In this document: piece after piece, positions 11,951 to 21,491 of the stretch
Layout: every line of letters starts with the position of its first letter
Position numbering within the stretch: position 1 is the stretch's first letter
Assembly (NCBI GenBank): GCA_963575745.1
Contig: CAUYUJ010011558.1
Span: forward strand, 591,780-653,779
Source of the DNA: Prorocentrum cordatum
Lineage: Eukaryota > Sar > Dinophyceae > Prorocentrales > Prorocentraceae
Reading direction: 5' to 3'
Length of the DNA stretch: 62,000 nucleotides
Program-made: the position numbers and the translations under genes
Notes under the pieces: model-generated
What the model was told of the DNA's origin: nothing
The model's database searches: none
What the model saw: only the letters and a program-made list of their open reading frames with translations

Positions 11951-13684
11951 GGACTCGGACCCCAATCTAGGAGGCCTCTAATAAAGGGTTGACATTTCAC
12001 TTCCAGCCACAGGTTCGCTGAACGCGGCCGCAGCCGTCTCGCGTGCCATTGCTCCTCCAGCCGTGCGCGTCGGGCTGTGTGGCCAGAGTCCCGGCACTCA
12101 GTTCCGAGCAATATCGTCAGGGTGTTGATCGGCTTACAGCCAAGACGCTGAAATGGGGAACATCTGGGGCTTGGATGGTGGGTGAAGATTCGTGCGCGTG
12201 GCCTCGCAGGCCGGGCCCCTGAGGCCCCTGGATGCGGGGCGTTTTTGTGATTTGAATGGATGCCCCGCGAGGAACGTATCTTTTCGACCGCGTATCCCTG
12301 GGATCGCGCCCCCGAATGCAGACGGCGAGAGCGTGGATGCGTGTGCGTTCGCCGGTCGTGGTCAGGAGGGGGTCCGGTTCTCGGGTTTCTCCGTGGATCT
12401 GGGTCGGGCGACTTGTTTAGGGTCAAGGCTCGCCGTGGCCAGAGGACAACCATGGTTCTTCAGAAGGCGTTCGTGACGGCAGCACGTCAACGGTATCTGT
12501 CCAAGTGTCGTCAGGGGTTCATGGGCGCGGGGGGGGGGAGCGGCGGGGGGCACGGAAGTCATCAGATGCGTTTGCAAGTCGTTGATGCCTTGGTTCTGTT
12601 GCGGGCGTGAACCCTGTTCTGGTCATATGTCATACAGGTCCTCTGGACTTTGGCACGGATATCCTGAGGTAGTGAACCAAAGTCGAGCCGACTTTTCAGA
12701 CAGATTGTTTCCCAGGCCGATGGCCGATGGTTATAAGTCGTTCTGTCAGTTTTACCTGACTCGCTTCGCGACTAGTCTCACTAGTTCCATCCTCCCTCTA
12801 TCTTCGCTTCTTTGTCCCTCCTCCATCCTCCCTCCGAGGTCTCCGCCAGAAATGTCGACCCCTTCCCCCCAAAGGGGTCACACATGGAGCCAGGAGCCAT
12901 GAAATTGTACATCCCTTGGCCGTCACCCGAAGCTCGACGGAGCCAGATATACTGTCGGGCCTTGGAGTGCAGATCCCGAGGGTGACTTGTGTTTTCTTAT
13001 GTTTCTCTCTGTGTGTGTTTGCGCTGTGTAGCCCGATGTTCAGAATCCAGCTGCGTGTAGCTGGTTTGGACTCCGCCTCTGGCGACCCCGAGAACAGACG
13101 TCCAAGGCTGAGCGCCGCTAGTGGCCCGGAGTCGGTCTGTATTGAATGGGCTGCGCTACCCGAAATCTGTACTCGTCCAGGGTTGAACGATCCACGCGTT
13201 GTCAGAGACCAGCGCCGCGGGGCGCGGGGCGCGATGCTAGGTGACCTATGCCCAGACCTGCAAGGCCGCCACTTCTTCACCAGGTGGACCGGGGCCTTCT
13301 CCCCGGCACCAGCTTCTCACCCGGGGCCGTTTTTTCTTGACGGCCCCATTGCCCCAGTGAGTACCCCGGGAGCCCGAAATCTGCAAGGAAACAACCCGAG
13401 GAGGTTTGGCTGTCGGGCCTTCTCTCAGCTCTTGGGCGGCAATCCGGGACGATTCGGGCACCCCCAGACAGCTGTCGGAGAGGCGCACTTGCTGGAACGC
13501 ACCCCGAGGCGAGAGAACCTCCGGCAACCAGCGAGGAGGTCTGTTTAGGTGCGCCCGCGCGGCAGGCTGGAGGCAGTCGCTCTTCCACGAGGCCTCGGCG
13601 TGGGCGCCGCTGTCGGCCGAGACGCTGCGCTCCGAGTGGCACGTCGTGTCGATGGAGCCCGCGCAGGCGGCTGCGCAGCGCCTC
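11951..13684. other. No gene recognised
   Basis: Unique sequence of mixed GC. Frames up to ~210 codons occur on both strands without recognisable motifs. Confidence 0.4.
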
Positions 13685-14388
13685 CGGCCTGCTCCTTTCC
13701 CGTTCCCCTCTTCTCGGCCTTTCCACTCCCGCTCCCCCTCGCTCCACTCCCGTTCCCCTCCCTTTTTTCCTCCCTCCCTCCACTCCACTACCTCCCCTCC
13801 AATTCCCTCCCCTCCCCCTGCCCTCCCTCCCCTGTCTTGCTCCCCTCCCTCCCCTTCCCTCCCTGCACTCCCCTCTCTCCCTTTCCTCCCCTGACCTGCT
13901 TCCCTTCCACGCCCGGCCCTGTTCCCCTCCCTCCCTCCCCTCGCTTCCACCCCTCTTTCTCTCCCCTCCCTCCCTTCCCTCCCTCCCCTCTACCCCATGT
14001 CCTCCCAGCAATGAGGAGACACTGCGACGAGCGAACAGCCTTGAACATTAAGGCACAATACGCCCCATTCGCGGTGCTGCTCGTCTGCGTTGTCAGCTGC
14101 ATGGCGGTACCGAGCAGACCCGAGAACGTGTGCAGCGCCTTGAGCTACGCTTTCAGATCCGGCCTCGACCTTCACGAGCCTGCCTTCCCCATCCCTTCCC
14201 TCGGAGAGGGGAAGTCGTCTGGTATTGCCTTTTGACTCGTCGCCACGGCCGATTTCGCCTCGAGACCCTGGTCAGACCTCCCTCCCTCCATCCCGCCCTC
14301 CCTCTCTCCGTGCCCCCTTCCCTTCCTCACTCCTCCCCCCCCTCTCCCTCCCTGACTCCCTCACTCCCCTCCTCGCTTCCCTCCTGAG
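13685..14388. repeat. Pyrimidine-rich CCCTCC/CTCCCT tracts
   Basis: Long CCCTCCCTTCC-type tracts at 13685-14010 and 14280-14390, separated by about 260 bases of unique sequence. Paired long frames on both strands here are composition artefacts. Confidence 0.75.
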
Positions 14389-14960
14389 CCAGCGCAGGTG
14401 CTCCGCAGTGGCTCCGACCTGCGGGCTGGGGACGCGGTGCTCGTCAACCCAGACGACGAAGAGGAGGCACGCCTTCCTTCTTCCTCCCTCCATCCCTCCT
14501 CATCCCTCCATTCCCCTCTTCATCGTCCTCCTCCTCCTCCTCCTCCTCCTCCTCCTCCTCCTCCTCCTCCTCCTCCTCCTCCTCCGTGTGTGCCCGAGGC
14601 CCTGGCGGCGGCTGAGGAGGTCCTGGGGTCCGTGCCTGCGCCATAAGAGTAGCCACCAGACGGGCTCGAGGCCTTCAAGGAGCTAAAACTTGTTTTAGTC
14701 ACCCACGGGGCCATGGTCTGCTGCACCCGTGTGGGGCCTCGTCGTCGAGGGAGGAGCGGTGGAGCGGACGCTTGAATCTGAATTCGGAGTGCGTTGGGCC
14801 GTCTTCCAATCCCGCCACCAGGGCCAACCAGAAGAGGAAGGCCGACCTGGTGAAGCGGGGCCTCCACCCCAAGACGGGGGCCCGCTGTCCCTCCTTGCCT
14901 GAACTCGTTTGGCTTTATTTTCTGAGGTTTCGCCTCGCCCTCCCGCCTTAAGCGGCTAGG
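14389..14960 (+). other. Possible coding remnants around a (CCT)n tract
   Basis: Short plus-strand stretches read like ordinary protein, for example LRAGDAVLVNPDDEEEA near 14400-14466, EALAAAEEVLGS near 14597-14632, and ATRANQKRKADLVKRGL near 14816-14866. They are in different frames and interrupted by a (CCT)n run at 14526-14585. They could be exons or decayed gene pieces. I cannot identify a family. Confidence 0.2.
14526..14585. repeat. (CCT)20 microsatellite
   Basis: Near-perfect CCT repeat between the two possible coding remnants. Confidence 0.95.
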
Positions 14961-14994
14961 GGTTTCATGATTCCAGGGTTTTTCGGTTTCTCAG

Positions 14995-15065
14995 GCTGCT
15001 AGCCTCCTCTTCCTTCTCCTCCTCATCCTCCTCCTCCTCCTTCTCCTCCTCTTCCTCCTTCACTC
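14995..15065. repeat. CTC/CTT microsatellite
   Basis: Imperfect (CTC)n with CTT interruptions. Confidence 0.9.
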
Positions 15066-15127
15066 ATACCTATACGACCACCCTTCGGGTGATAAGGAGG
15101 TGAAGGGGGGGGGAGGGGCCAACGTCG

Positions 15128-15890
15128 CACTCGATCGATCTCACTATCGAACTCACTACCGATCTCACAATCGATCGCAATCGATCGATCTCACGATCGA
15201 TCTGATTATCGATCGCACAATCGATCTCACAATCGATCTCACCATCGATCTCACAATCGGTCTCTCTATTGATCTCACAATCGACATCACAATCGATCTC
15301 ACAGTCGATCTCACATTCGATCCGACTATCGATCCCGCTATCAAACTCACAATCAATCTCATTATCGATCTCACATTCGGTCTCACTATCGATCTCACGA
15401 TGGATGTCACAATCGATCTCGCAATCGATCTCGCATTCGGTCTCATTACCGATCTCACTATCGAACTCACTTTCGATCTCATTATCGGTCTTACATTCGG
15501 TCTCACTACCGAACTTACCATCGATATCACAACCGATCTCACAAGGTCTCACCATCGATCTCACTATCGAACTCACTATCGATCTCATTATCAATCTCAA
15601 TCGATCGATCTCACAATCGATCTGACTATCGATCTCACAATATGTCCCACAATCGATCTCGCATTCGGTCTCGCTATCGATGTCACTATCGATATCACAA
15701 TCGATCTCACATTTGATCTCCCATTCGGTCTCACAGTCGATCTCACTATCGATACCATTATCGATCTCACAATCGATCTCACAATCGGTCTGACGTTCGG
15801 TCTCACGTTCGATCTCACAATCGATACCACTATCGACCTCACTATCGATCTCACATTCGACCTCACTATCGATCTCACTATCTATCATCG
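15128..15890. repeat. 12-bp GATC-rich minisatellite
   Basis: About 60 degenerate copies of ATCGATCTCACW. Almost every unit carries GATC. The phase is kept well enough that both strands stay open, reading Ile-Asp-Leu-Thr repeats on plus and Ile-Asp-Ser/Cys-Glu on minus. These are not credible genes. It ends about 10 bases before the CAT tract into which element 1 is inserted. Confidence 0.9.
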
Positions 15891-15897
15891 AAGTAAA

Positions 15898-15957
15898 ACA
15901 TCAACATCAGCATCACCATCATCACCATCAACATCACCATCATCATCATCGTCATCA
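15898..15957. repeat. (CAT)n/(ATC)n tract, left flank of element 1
   Basis: Imperfect CAT/ATC trinucleotide repeat ending in GTCATCA exactly where element 1 begins. Joined to the right flank at 22252 it gives an in-phase uninterrupted repeat. Confidence 0.9.
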
Positions 15958-16016
15958 TTATGCTGCCCGCGGCTATTTGTGGCTCTCTTTCGGGCCGCGC
16001 TTCCATTCTCAAGTCT
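15958..16016 (+). repeat. Element 1 repeat A1
   Basis: 59-bp left terminal repeat from TTATGCTGCCCGCGG to CTCAAGTCT. It matches A2 at 22061-22117 except for one substitution and a 2-bp CT difference. Confidence 0.9.
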
Positions 16017-16444
16017 TTCAGGTGTCTTGCTCAGTTATCCAAGACATCGCCCGCCATGCGGCGGACGTCCTGAGGTACGGGGCGCAGGCGCTGGGGGCTA
16101 CGGTCGCGGCGCGGGCCGCCGCGCCCAGCTGCGGGGCCTGCTCGCCGCAGCTGGCGCGCCCCGCGCCTCCGACCTTCCCCTGCCCCTCCTGCGCCTGGGC
16201 AGGCGCGGGCGGGCACGTGGTCGAGCCCTCGTGCCTGGGCCTCGTCACGGCCTACTCGGTGGCCGCGCTGACCGTCGGCCTCGCCGTCGGGGCCGTGGGA
16301 GGCGCCTGGGCTGCGCGGCGGCTCCTCGGGCAGTCTGCCCACCAGCCGCCCGCCGTGGTGGAGATCGTGGACGGCATCGACATCGCCGCTCTCGCGGCTC
16401 AGCAGGTGCGTGACGCCCGAGCCCGCGCCCCAGCACTGCAGTGA
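15977..16444 (+). CDS. Element 1 ORF1: small Cys-rich membrane protein, no ATG
   Basis: A frame of about 155 codons that starts inside A1 without an ATG, so initiation is unclear (non-AUG start, or a start supplied by trans-splicing). It contains two CxxC pairs (CGAC near residue 52 and CPSC near residue 69) and one strong hydrophobic segment at about residues 90-115, rich in Ala/Gly/Val, followed by ARRLL. Element 2 has a small ORF at the equivalent place, also with one hydrophobic segment near its C-terminus but with little residue identity. Its TGA overlaps the ATG of the next ORF as TGATG, which suggests coupled termination-reinitiation. Function unknown. Position conservation is the main reason to call it. 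Confidence 0.4.
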   Translation: MWLSFGPRFHSQVFQVSCSVIQDIARHAADVLRYGAQALGATVAARAAAPSCGACSPQLARPAPPTFPCPSCAWAGAGGHVVEPSCLGLVTAYSVAALTVGLAVGAVGGAWAARRLLGQSAHQPPAVVEIVDGIDIAALAAQQVRDARARAPALQ

Positions 16445-17694
16445 TGGCGGGCAGCTTCCACGTGCTGCGCTACCGCGTTGGCGGCGCGCCCCTGCGGCAC
16501 GAGCGCCTCGCGCTTGGCGTCAACGGGGGCCTCGCCTACATCCTCACTCCCGACTTCGACGACTACGACGAGCCCATCGTCGTCGGCCCCGACGTGCGAG
16601 CGGTCCTGCAGCTCGCGGGCCAGGGCGACGCGCCGCCAGCCCTGGCGGGCGCCGCGGTACACCGCTTCCGCCGCCTTCCGACGGCCGCGGAGCTGTGGGC
16701 GGCTGTCGCTCGCTCGGTGGCCGCGGGCTACCCGAGACCCGCCGGCCCGCTGCCGCTGGCGCTCGCGGCAGGCAACGTGGCAGGCGCCCCGCCTGGTCCC
16801 TTCCCGCTGGCGGACCCTGCGGCTGCGGCCGCCCTGCCGCCTGCGGCCCTGCCGCCACCACCTGGCGGGGGAGGTGCGGCGCCGCCCGCGGGGGCTGCGG
16901 CCCCGCTGGCGCTGCCCCCCGCGGCAGCGGCCGCTGCGGCGGCCCCTCTCGGCGTCGCCCCTGGCGTCGCTGCGCTGGCCGCCGCGCTGGGAGCCGTCCC
17001 GCCTGGCCCCGCGGGGGCCTTGCCGATGGTGCCTGCGCCCGAAGTGGCGGCTGCGCTTGTCGCCGCCGCCCCTGCGGCGCCCGCCCCCGTCGGCGACTTC
17101 ATGGCCCCCCCAATGCTGCTCAACCCGCGGGGCGAGCGCCAGAGGAGGTTCGGCGAGACCGTCAATGCCCTCTCGGAGACGCCCGTGCAGGGCTGGCCTG
17201 TGCAAGGGCCGAGGACCCTTTTCTGGCGCCTGTCCTTCATGTCGACGATGGCGGGCACGCCTACGGCGTGGCATCCGAGGTGGCTTACGTCGATGGCGTT
17301 GCCCGACGAGGACGAGCGCGCGAAGCCCCACGAGACCCTCTGCCGCGTCTTGGACCTCGCCGTCGTGTACGACCAGCTGCAGATCGCCGAGATGGCATCG
17401 TTCGAGATCGTCGCTCCCCAGCTCCAGCTTCTGGAGGAGCGGGCGTGCGAGACGCGATCGGCACCTCCGAGCGGCGCGGCCCCCAAGGCCAAGGCCGCTG
17501 CCCGAGGCGGCGCCGCAGCTGGGGCCTCCAGCATGCCCGAGACCAGTTACTTCCTCGGCGCAGGCGTCTCCAAGGCCAATCTCTGCATCTCGCCGAAGTT
17601 GCTGGAGTACATCGCAGACCAGATGAAGGCGGAGGCCGCCATCAGCAAAGAGCGCCGCAAGGCTCGCGAGGAGCGGGCCTTGCGGGCGCCATGA
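16444..17694 (+). CDS. Element 1 ORF2: gag-like protein
   Basis: 416 codons from the ATG that overlaps the ORF1 stop. The N-terminal ~90 residues have a folded-looking composition. Residues ~90-220 are Ala/Pro/Gly-rich linker. The C-terminal half has a pattern shared with element 2 ORF2: a WHPRW/HTKW-type segment, then AVVYDQL/AVTYDQV, a Q-L-x-E-E helix, and a basic tail YIADQ...ERRKAREER. The shared YDQ block and basic tail at the same gene position indicate a structural (gag-like) nucleic-acid-binding protein. I see no zinc knuckle. The stop overlaps the start of ORF3 (ATGA). Confidence 0.65.
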   Translation: MAGSFHVLRYRVGGAPLRHERLALGVNGGLAYILTPDFDDYDEPIVVGPDVRAVLQLAGQGDAPPALAGAAVHRFRRLPTAAELWAAVARSVAAGYPRPAGPLPLALAAGNVAGAPPGPFPLADPAAAAALPPAALPPPPGGGGAAPPAGAAAPLALPPAAAAAAAAPLGVAPGVAALAAALGAVPPGPAGALPMVPAPEVAAALVAAAPAAPAPVGDFMAPPMLLNPRGERQRRFGETVNALSETPVQGWPVQGPRTLFWRLSFMSTMAGTPTAWHPRWLTSMALPDEDERAKPHETLCRVLDLAVVYDQLQIAEMASFEIVAPQLQLLEERACETRSAPPSGAAPKAKAAARGGAAAGASSMPETSYFLGAGVSKANLCISPKLLEYIADQMKAEAAISKERRKAREERALRAP

Positions 17695-20600
17695 CGCCTG
17701 AGAACTTCAGGCCTGGCTGTGGGGCGCGCCGCAGTGGCGCCAGCCAGGCTCATTGCCCCCTCGCTGCTCAACCTTCTCGACAGCGAGACGTTTTCCCCCT
17801 CCACCCTATACCTGTGGAGCGAAGATCGGGCACTTCATCCATGGGCGGGTCGGCCCGCAGACGGGCCGCCAAGGGCGCTGCCTGGCGCGAGTGGTACAAC
17901 GACGCGGTGTCCACTCTCAACGACATGTACCACCGCGACCCGAACGATGTGATCAGCCCGACGCCTGGTCTTCCTCCGCGCGCTCGTAGTGACGCTGAGG
18001 AGTATCTTGCTCAACAGTATCGCGATTCTGAACTACCTCTTGGATATGCCCAATCTCCTCTTAGATGCGAGGCAGCCCTCGGAGAGTTGCTCGCATCGGC
18101 GCCTGGGTACTCTGGAGAGTCTCGGGTAAGACCCTACAACAAGGAGCTCGTCTCCTGGCCGAAGCACGTGGCGCCTGTCCCGACGGCCGACCTCGCTCCT
18201 GCAGCTGATCGTTCTACGTTGTCAGGGTGGAGGCATCAAATGCTACGTGACCCTGCTGATGCAGCTGCTCTCAGGAAGGGCTCGGGACTGGGGTTGCCAT
18301 ATGTGGATCCACGTCTGCGATTTCGGCCTCGGGGGTATGCTGATTTTCTGCTGCGCCTGGACCAGGCTGGCATGCTTGAGTGGGAGGTCGCCGAACGCCA
18401 GGCTACCTACTCTATTGGGTTTTTCTTCGTCGAGAAGTCCAACGGCGTCTACTTGCGGCTCGTCTTCGACACGCGGGTAGCCAACATGTCCTTCTCGGCC
18501 CCTCCTTCTACGAGATTGCCGACTCCGTCGGCATGGAGCGCACTCGAGGCCGACCGCGAGTTCTACGTGGCCCAGGGCGACATAAAGTGCGCATTCTACC
18601 ACATGAAGTTACCGCCACATCTACATCGATATGTTTCTCTGCCCGTCGCCCCGAATCGATACTTGGGCTTCAAGCGGCTCAACGGCGTGAACATCGGGAC
18701 GAACTGCTTCCTGCAGCCGTTCGTCTCCGTCATGCCGATGGGCTGGTCGTGGGCCCTCCACTTCTGCCAGTCCGCCCTGACCACGGCCATCCTCGACTCG
18801 GGAATCGACGAGAGCTCCATGCTGGTGGACGGCGCTGCCATCCCTCCGCTGCGGAAGGACTCCGACGTCATCGGCGCGGGCTACGTAGACAACTTTGCCA
18901 CCGTGTCTCTCGACCCTGATGTAGCCACGGCCGCCTGCCAGGCCATGCGCGACGTGCTCGTGTCGAGGGGTCTGCCCGTCGACGAGTTCGCCCCCGCGGC
19001 CAAGCGCGTGGTCTTCACTGGCTTGGACATCCTCGGCGACGTCGGCATCGTCCGCTGTAAGATCGACAGGCTCTGCCGGTTGCGTCAAGCCCTTCTTGGT
19101 CTACTTAGACGTGGCTTTGCATCGCCTCTGGCCTTGTCAGCAGTGGTGGGTCACTGTACTTGGAGTATGATCTCCCATAGACCCACGCTGTCGATCTTCA
19201 ACTCGGTCTACCGCTTCATGGGCCTGGACTCCCGAGTGGCCGCGCCGCCGTGGCCGTCGGTCATCGCAGAGTTCCGCGCGGCAGCCGCCCTCGCACCGCT
19301 ATGGTGGGCCGACGTCGGAGCAGAGTGGTCGGCGACTACCCTCTGCAGCGACGCCTCCCCCTACGGCATCGGGGTCTGCCGCGAGACCGTCGACCAGGAG
19401 GTCGCCGCGGCCGCTGGGCGCCTGTCTGAGAGATGGCGCTATCGGTTCTCCGACGCCGTGCGCGCCCGCGCGCACGCTCTCGGGATCGAGCCTCGCATTG
19501 TGTTTGAAGCTACCGTGGACAAAAATTGCCTCAACGAATGCAGCCACAGTCCGAGGCCCCCCAAAACCCCTGGGGGCCCCCCGTCTACGGCATCATCGTT
19601 ACATCAACCAGCTGACGCTGCCTCCCTCGACGGCTTCGACGAAGTTCCCGACTCGACCGCGGCTTTCGACGGCTGGGCCACGATACACAGTTCGCGTCAC
19701 TCGAGGTTCGGCTTGGACATTATGCGATACGAGGCGGAGGCTCTCGGGTTTGCGATGCGACACTCGGCTCGGTCTGGACGGCTTCGTCATCATCGCATCT
19801 TGTTCACCGTCGACAATTTGGCTCTAGCACTTGTCGCTGGCAAGGGCCGCTCTGGCGCCCGAGGCCTTCGCGACCCTCTACGCCGTCTATGCGCCCTGTC
19901 GGCGGCCTCGGGCATCCGCCACGCCATTCGGTGGATCCCCAGCGAGGGCAATGCCGCGGACTCGCCGTCCAGGGCAGGCTTCTTCGTCGGGCCGACCTTC
20001 GAGGAGCACCAAGCGAATGCATCCCGAACTTCGACGGCAGCGGACCACGACCCTGACGGAGCAGATAACCAGGACCCATCCTGGGCCAGTGCTGCTCGCC
20101 CGAGGGGCCCTGTCGGTGCTGGAGTCAGCCGCCGCGTCGGACACGACCATGGCCAACTACTGGGGCGCCGCCAAGAAGTTCGAGGAGTGGTGCCGCTGGA
20201 CGTCCCAGACGTTCTCTACGGCAGCGGAGGTCGATGTCATCCTAGTTACCTACTTCGTGAACCTCTTTCTGGACGGCTTCGACAGTGCTACGGGCCGTGT
20301 ACTCATGGCCTCTCTGAAGCACTACCTGCCCGCGATCCTCGTTGGCAGGGCTCCGTGCCTACGGGCGGCTCGCGCCTTGACAGGCTGGCGGAAGCTCGTT
20401 CCCCCACAGATGCGACTCCCTCTACCTCGAGCGGCGATGGCGTCCATCGTGGGCGTCCTGATCTCGTGGAGGCTCTTCGGCATGGCTGTGCTCATCAGGC
20501 TGATGTTCGACACCTACCTGAGGCCAAGCGAGGCATACCGCCTCACGGCGGGGAGCGCGATGCGACCTCGGCCCGACGGCGCCCTGGGATACGGCCACTG

Positions 20601-21491
20601 GGCCCTGATCGTCAACGACGCCTGCTTCGACCGCCCTGGCAAGACAGGCGAGATGGACGAGAGCGCGATTGTCGACAACCCGAACATCTGGCCGCTCCTG
20701 GAGGCCCTGGTGCACGGCAAGGGTCCGATCGGCGGCCTTTGGGCCTTCGCCCCCGACGAGGTGCGGAGCATGTTCCGTCGAGCGGCAGCTGCCCTCAGCC
20801 CGGGGACCGAGTTGACTCTCTACTCGCTTCGTCATGGGGGTTCGTCCGGCGACCTGCTGTCGCTCAGGCGCACGAGGAAGGAGGTCAAGGACCGCGGCCG
20901 CTGGAGGACGGACCAGAGCCTCCTCCGCTGCGCGAAGCGGGCCCGCATGCAGCAGCGGATCGCCAACCTAGGCCAGAACGTCGTCGAATTCGGAGAGCAG
21001 GTGGACAGGCAGATGAACGACCTCATCATCCAGACCACGGCCTCGGGCGTCTTCCCGCTGCAGGCGCCGCTGGCCGTGACGCCGACGCCGCCTGCCGTCA
21101 GGCCTCCGCCCCCGCAGATCACTGCACGGCGGGCCTTCGCCTGGCGCGCCTGTGGCGCTCTGCCAGGCGGGCTTCTACGCGAAGCAGGCGCTGCCCTGCG
21201 CTGGTGCTCGGCAGCGACGGCGGTGCGGCCCGCGCCTTGCAGCGGCTGGGCTTCGGCGTCGTGCGCCTCGACCCGAGTCGCCACGCAGGCGACGACATCA
21301 CCGATCCCGCAGTCATGCGGCGCGTTTTAGGCTGGATTCGTTCTAGCTGCCTCTCGCGCGCGTGGGTGGAACCCGACGCCGCCACCTGGCTTCTTCAGTC
21401 GCCCGTTGTGCGTTCTAAGCTGTATCCTCGCGGCCTCCCGACCTTGACCAACTTTGCAGCTCGATCTGTTCGCATCGCCAACCTTTTTTAA
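17691..21491 (+). CDS. Element 1 ORF3: reverse transcriptase and RNase H
   Basis: The start is the ATG overlapping the gag stop. RT signals run in order: basic/aromatic FFFVEKSNGVYLRLVFDTR at about 18420-18475, motif A QGDIKCAFYHMKLP (near 18573), motif B MPMGWSWALHF (near 18732) and motif C YVDN at 18882-18893. Motif C has Asn where the second metal-binding Asp is usual. RNase H follows: CSDAS (near 19346), an EAEAL helix (near 19734), TVDNLALALVAGKGR (near 19807) and WIPSEGNAADSPSR (near 19930), giving D-E-D-D. The useful part ends near 20000. The frame then stays open beneath the recombinase (which is in another frame) and ends with the N-terminal part of the MTase-like domain. Confidence 0.85.
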   Translation: MTPENFRPGCGARRSGASQAHCPLAAQPSRQRDVFPLHPIPVERRSGTSSMGGSARRRAAKGAAWREWYNDAVSTLNDMYHRDPNDVISPTPGLPPRARSDAEEYLAQQYRDSELPLGYAQSPLRCEAALGELLASAPGYSGESRVRPYNKELVSWPKHVAPVPTADLAPAADRSTLSGWRHQMLRDPADAAALRKGSGLGLPYVDPRLRFRPRGYADFLLRLDQAGMLEWEVAERQATYSIGFFFVEKSNGVYLRLVFDTRVANMSFSAPPSTRLPTPSAWSALEADREFYVAQGDIKCAFYHMKLPPHLHRYVSLPVAPNRYLGFKRLNGVNIGTNCFLQPFVSVMPMGWSWALHFCQSALTTAILDSGIDESSMLVDGAAIPPLRKDSDVIGAGYVDNFATVSLDPDVATAACQAMRDVLVSRGLPVDEFAPAAKRVVFTGLDILGDVGIVRCKIDRLCRLRQALLGLLRRGFASPLALSAVVGHCTWSMISHRPTLSIFNSVYRFMGLDSRVAAPPWPSVIAEFRAAAALAPLWWADVGAEWSATTLCSDASPYGIGVCRETVDQEVAAAAGRLSERWRYRFSDAVRARAHALGIEPRIVFEATVDKNCLNECSHSPRPPKTPGGPPSTASSLHQPADAASLDGFDEVPDSTAAFDGWATIHSSRHSRFGLDIMRYEAEALGFAMRHSARSGRLRHHRILFTVDNLALALVAGKGRSGARGLRDPLRRLCALSAASGIRHAIRWIPSEGNAADSPSRAGFFVGPTFEEHQANASRTSTAADHDPDGADNQDPSWASAARPRGPVGAGVSRRVGHDHGQLLGRRQEVRGVVPLDVPDVLYGSGGRCHPSYLLREPLSGRLRQCYGPCTHGLSEALPARDPRWQGSVPTGGSRLDRLAEARSPTDATPSTSSGDGVHRGRPDLVEALRHGCAHQADVRHLPEAKRGIPPHGGERDATSARRRPGIRPLGPDRQRRLLRPPWQDRRDGRERDCRQPEHLAAPGGPGARQGSDRRPLGLRPRRGAEHVPSSGSCPQPGDRVDSLLASSWGFVRRPAVAQAHEEGGQGPRPLEDGPEPPPLREAGPHAAADRQPRPERRRIRRAGGQADERPHHPDHGLGRLPAAGAAGRDADAACRQASAPADHCTAGLRLARLWRSARRASTRSRRCPALVLGSDGGAARALQRLGFGVVRLDPSRHAGDDITDPAVMRRVLGWIRSSCLSRAWVEPDAATWLLQSPVVRSKLYPRGLPTLTNFAARSVRIANLF
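18882..18893 (+). other. RT motif C reads YVDN in element 1
   Basis: Codons TAC GTA GAC AAC. The fourth position is Asn rather than Asp. Element 2 has the same YVDN at 49687-49698. Confidence 0.9.
20017..21330 (+). CDS. Element 1 ORF4: tyrosine recombinase, catalytic Tyr replaced by Cys
   Basis: The first ATG is at 20017, in the +1 frame relative to ORF3 and overlapping it. The N-terminal SAM-like/core-binding part is at about residues 35-150 (MANYWGAAKKFEEWCRW and on). Catalytic domain: first Arg in DTYLRPSEAYRL (about 20512-20545), LRHGG with Arg 20830-20832 and His 20833-20835, GRW near 20896, and the nucleophile position at 20929-20931, which is TGC (Cys). Element 2 has TAC (Tyr) at the aligned position. 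It would integrate the circular cDNA. As read it should be catalytically dead. The C-terminal ~100 codons are Pro/Ala-rich and may not be real coding. Confidence 0.8.
   Translation: MHPELRRQRTTTLTEQITRTHPGPVLLARGALSVLESAAASDTTMANYWGAAKKFEEWCRWTSQTFSTAAEVDVILVTYFVNLFLDGFDSATGRVLMASLKHYLPAILVGRAPCLRAARALTGWRKLVPPQMRLPLPRAAMASIVGVLISWRLFGMAVLIRLMFDTYLRPSEAYRLTAGSAMRPRPDGALGYGHWALIVNDACFDRPGKTGEMDESAIVDNPNIWPLLEALVHGKGPIGGLWAFAPDEVRSMFRRAAAALSPGTELTLYSLRHGGSSGDLLSLRRTRKEVKDRGRWRTDQSLLRCAKRARMQQRIANLGQNVVEFGEQVDRQMNDLIIQTTASGVFPLQAPLAVTPTPPAVRPPPPQITARRAFAWRACGALPGGLLREAGAALRWCSAATAVRPAPCSGWASASCASTRVATQATTSPIPQSCGAF

Noticed and set aside
15128-15890. Long repetitive proteins (Ile-Asp-Leu-Thr or Ile-Asp-Ser-Glu) on both strands
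   Set aside because: They are translations of a 12-bp minisatellite. Both strands are open because the unit is a multiple of three.
16410-17690. ORF3 frame extending ~1.3 kb upstream of the gag stop
   Set aside because: It underlies the gag-like ORF and reads as Arg/Ala/Pro-rich noise. The ATG overlapping the gag stop at 17691 is the credible start.
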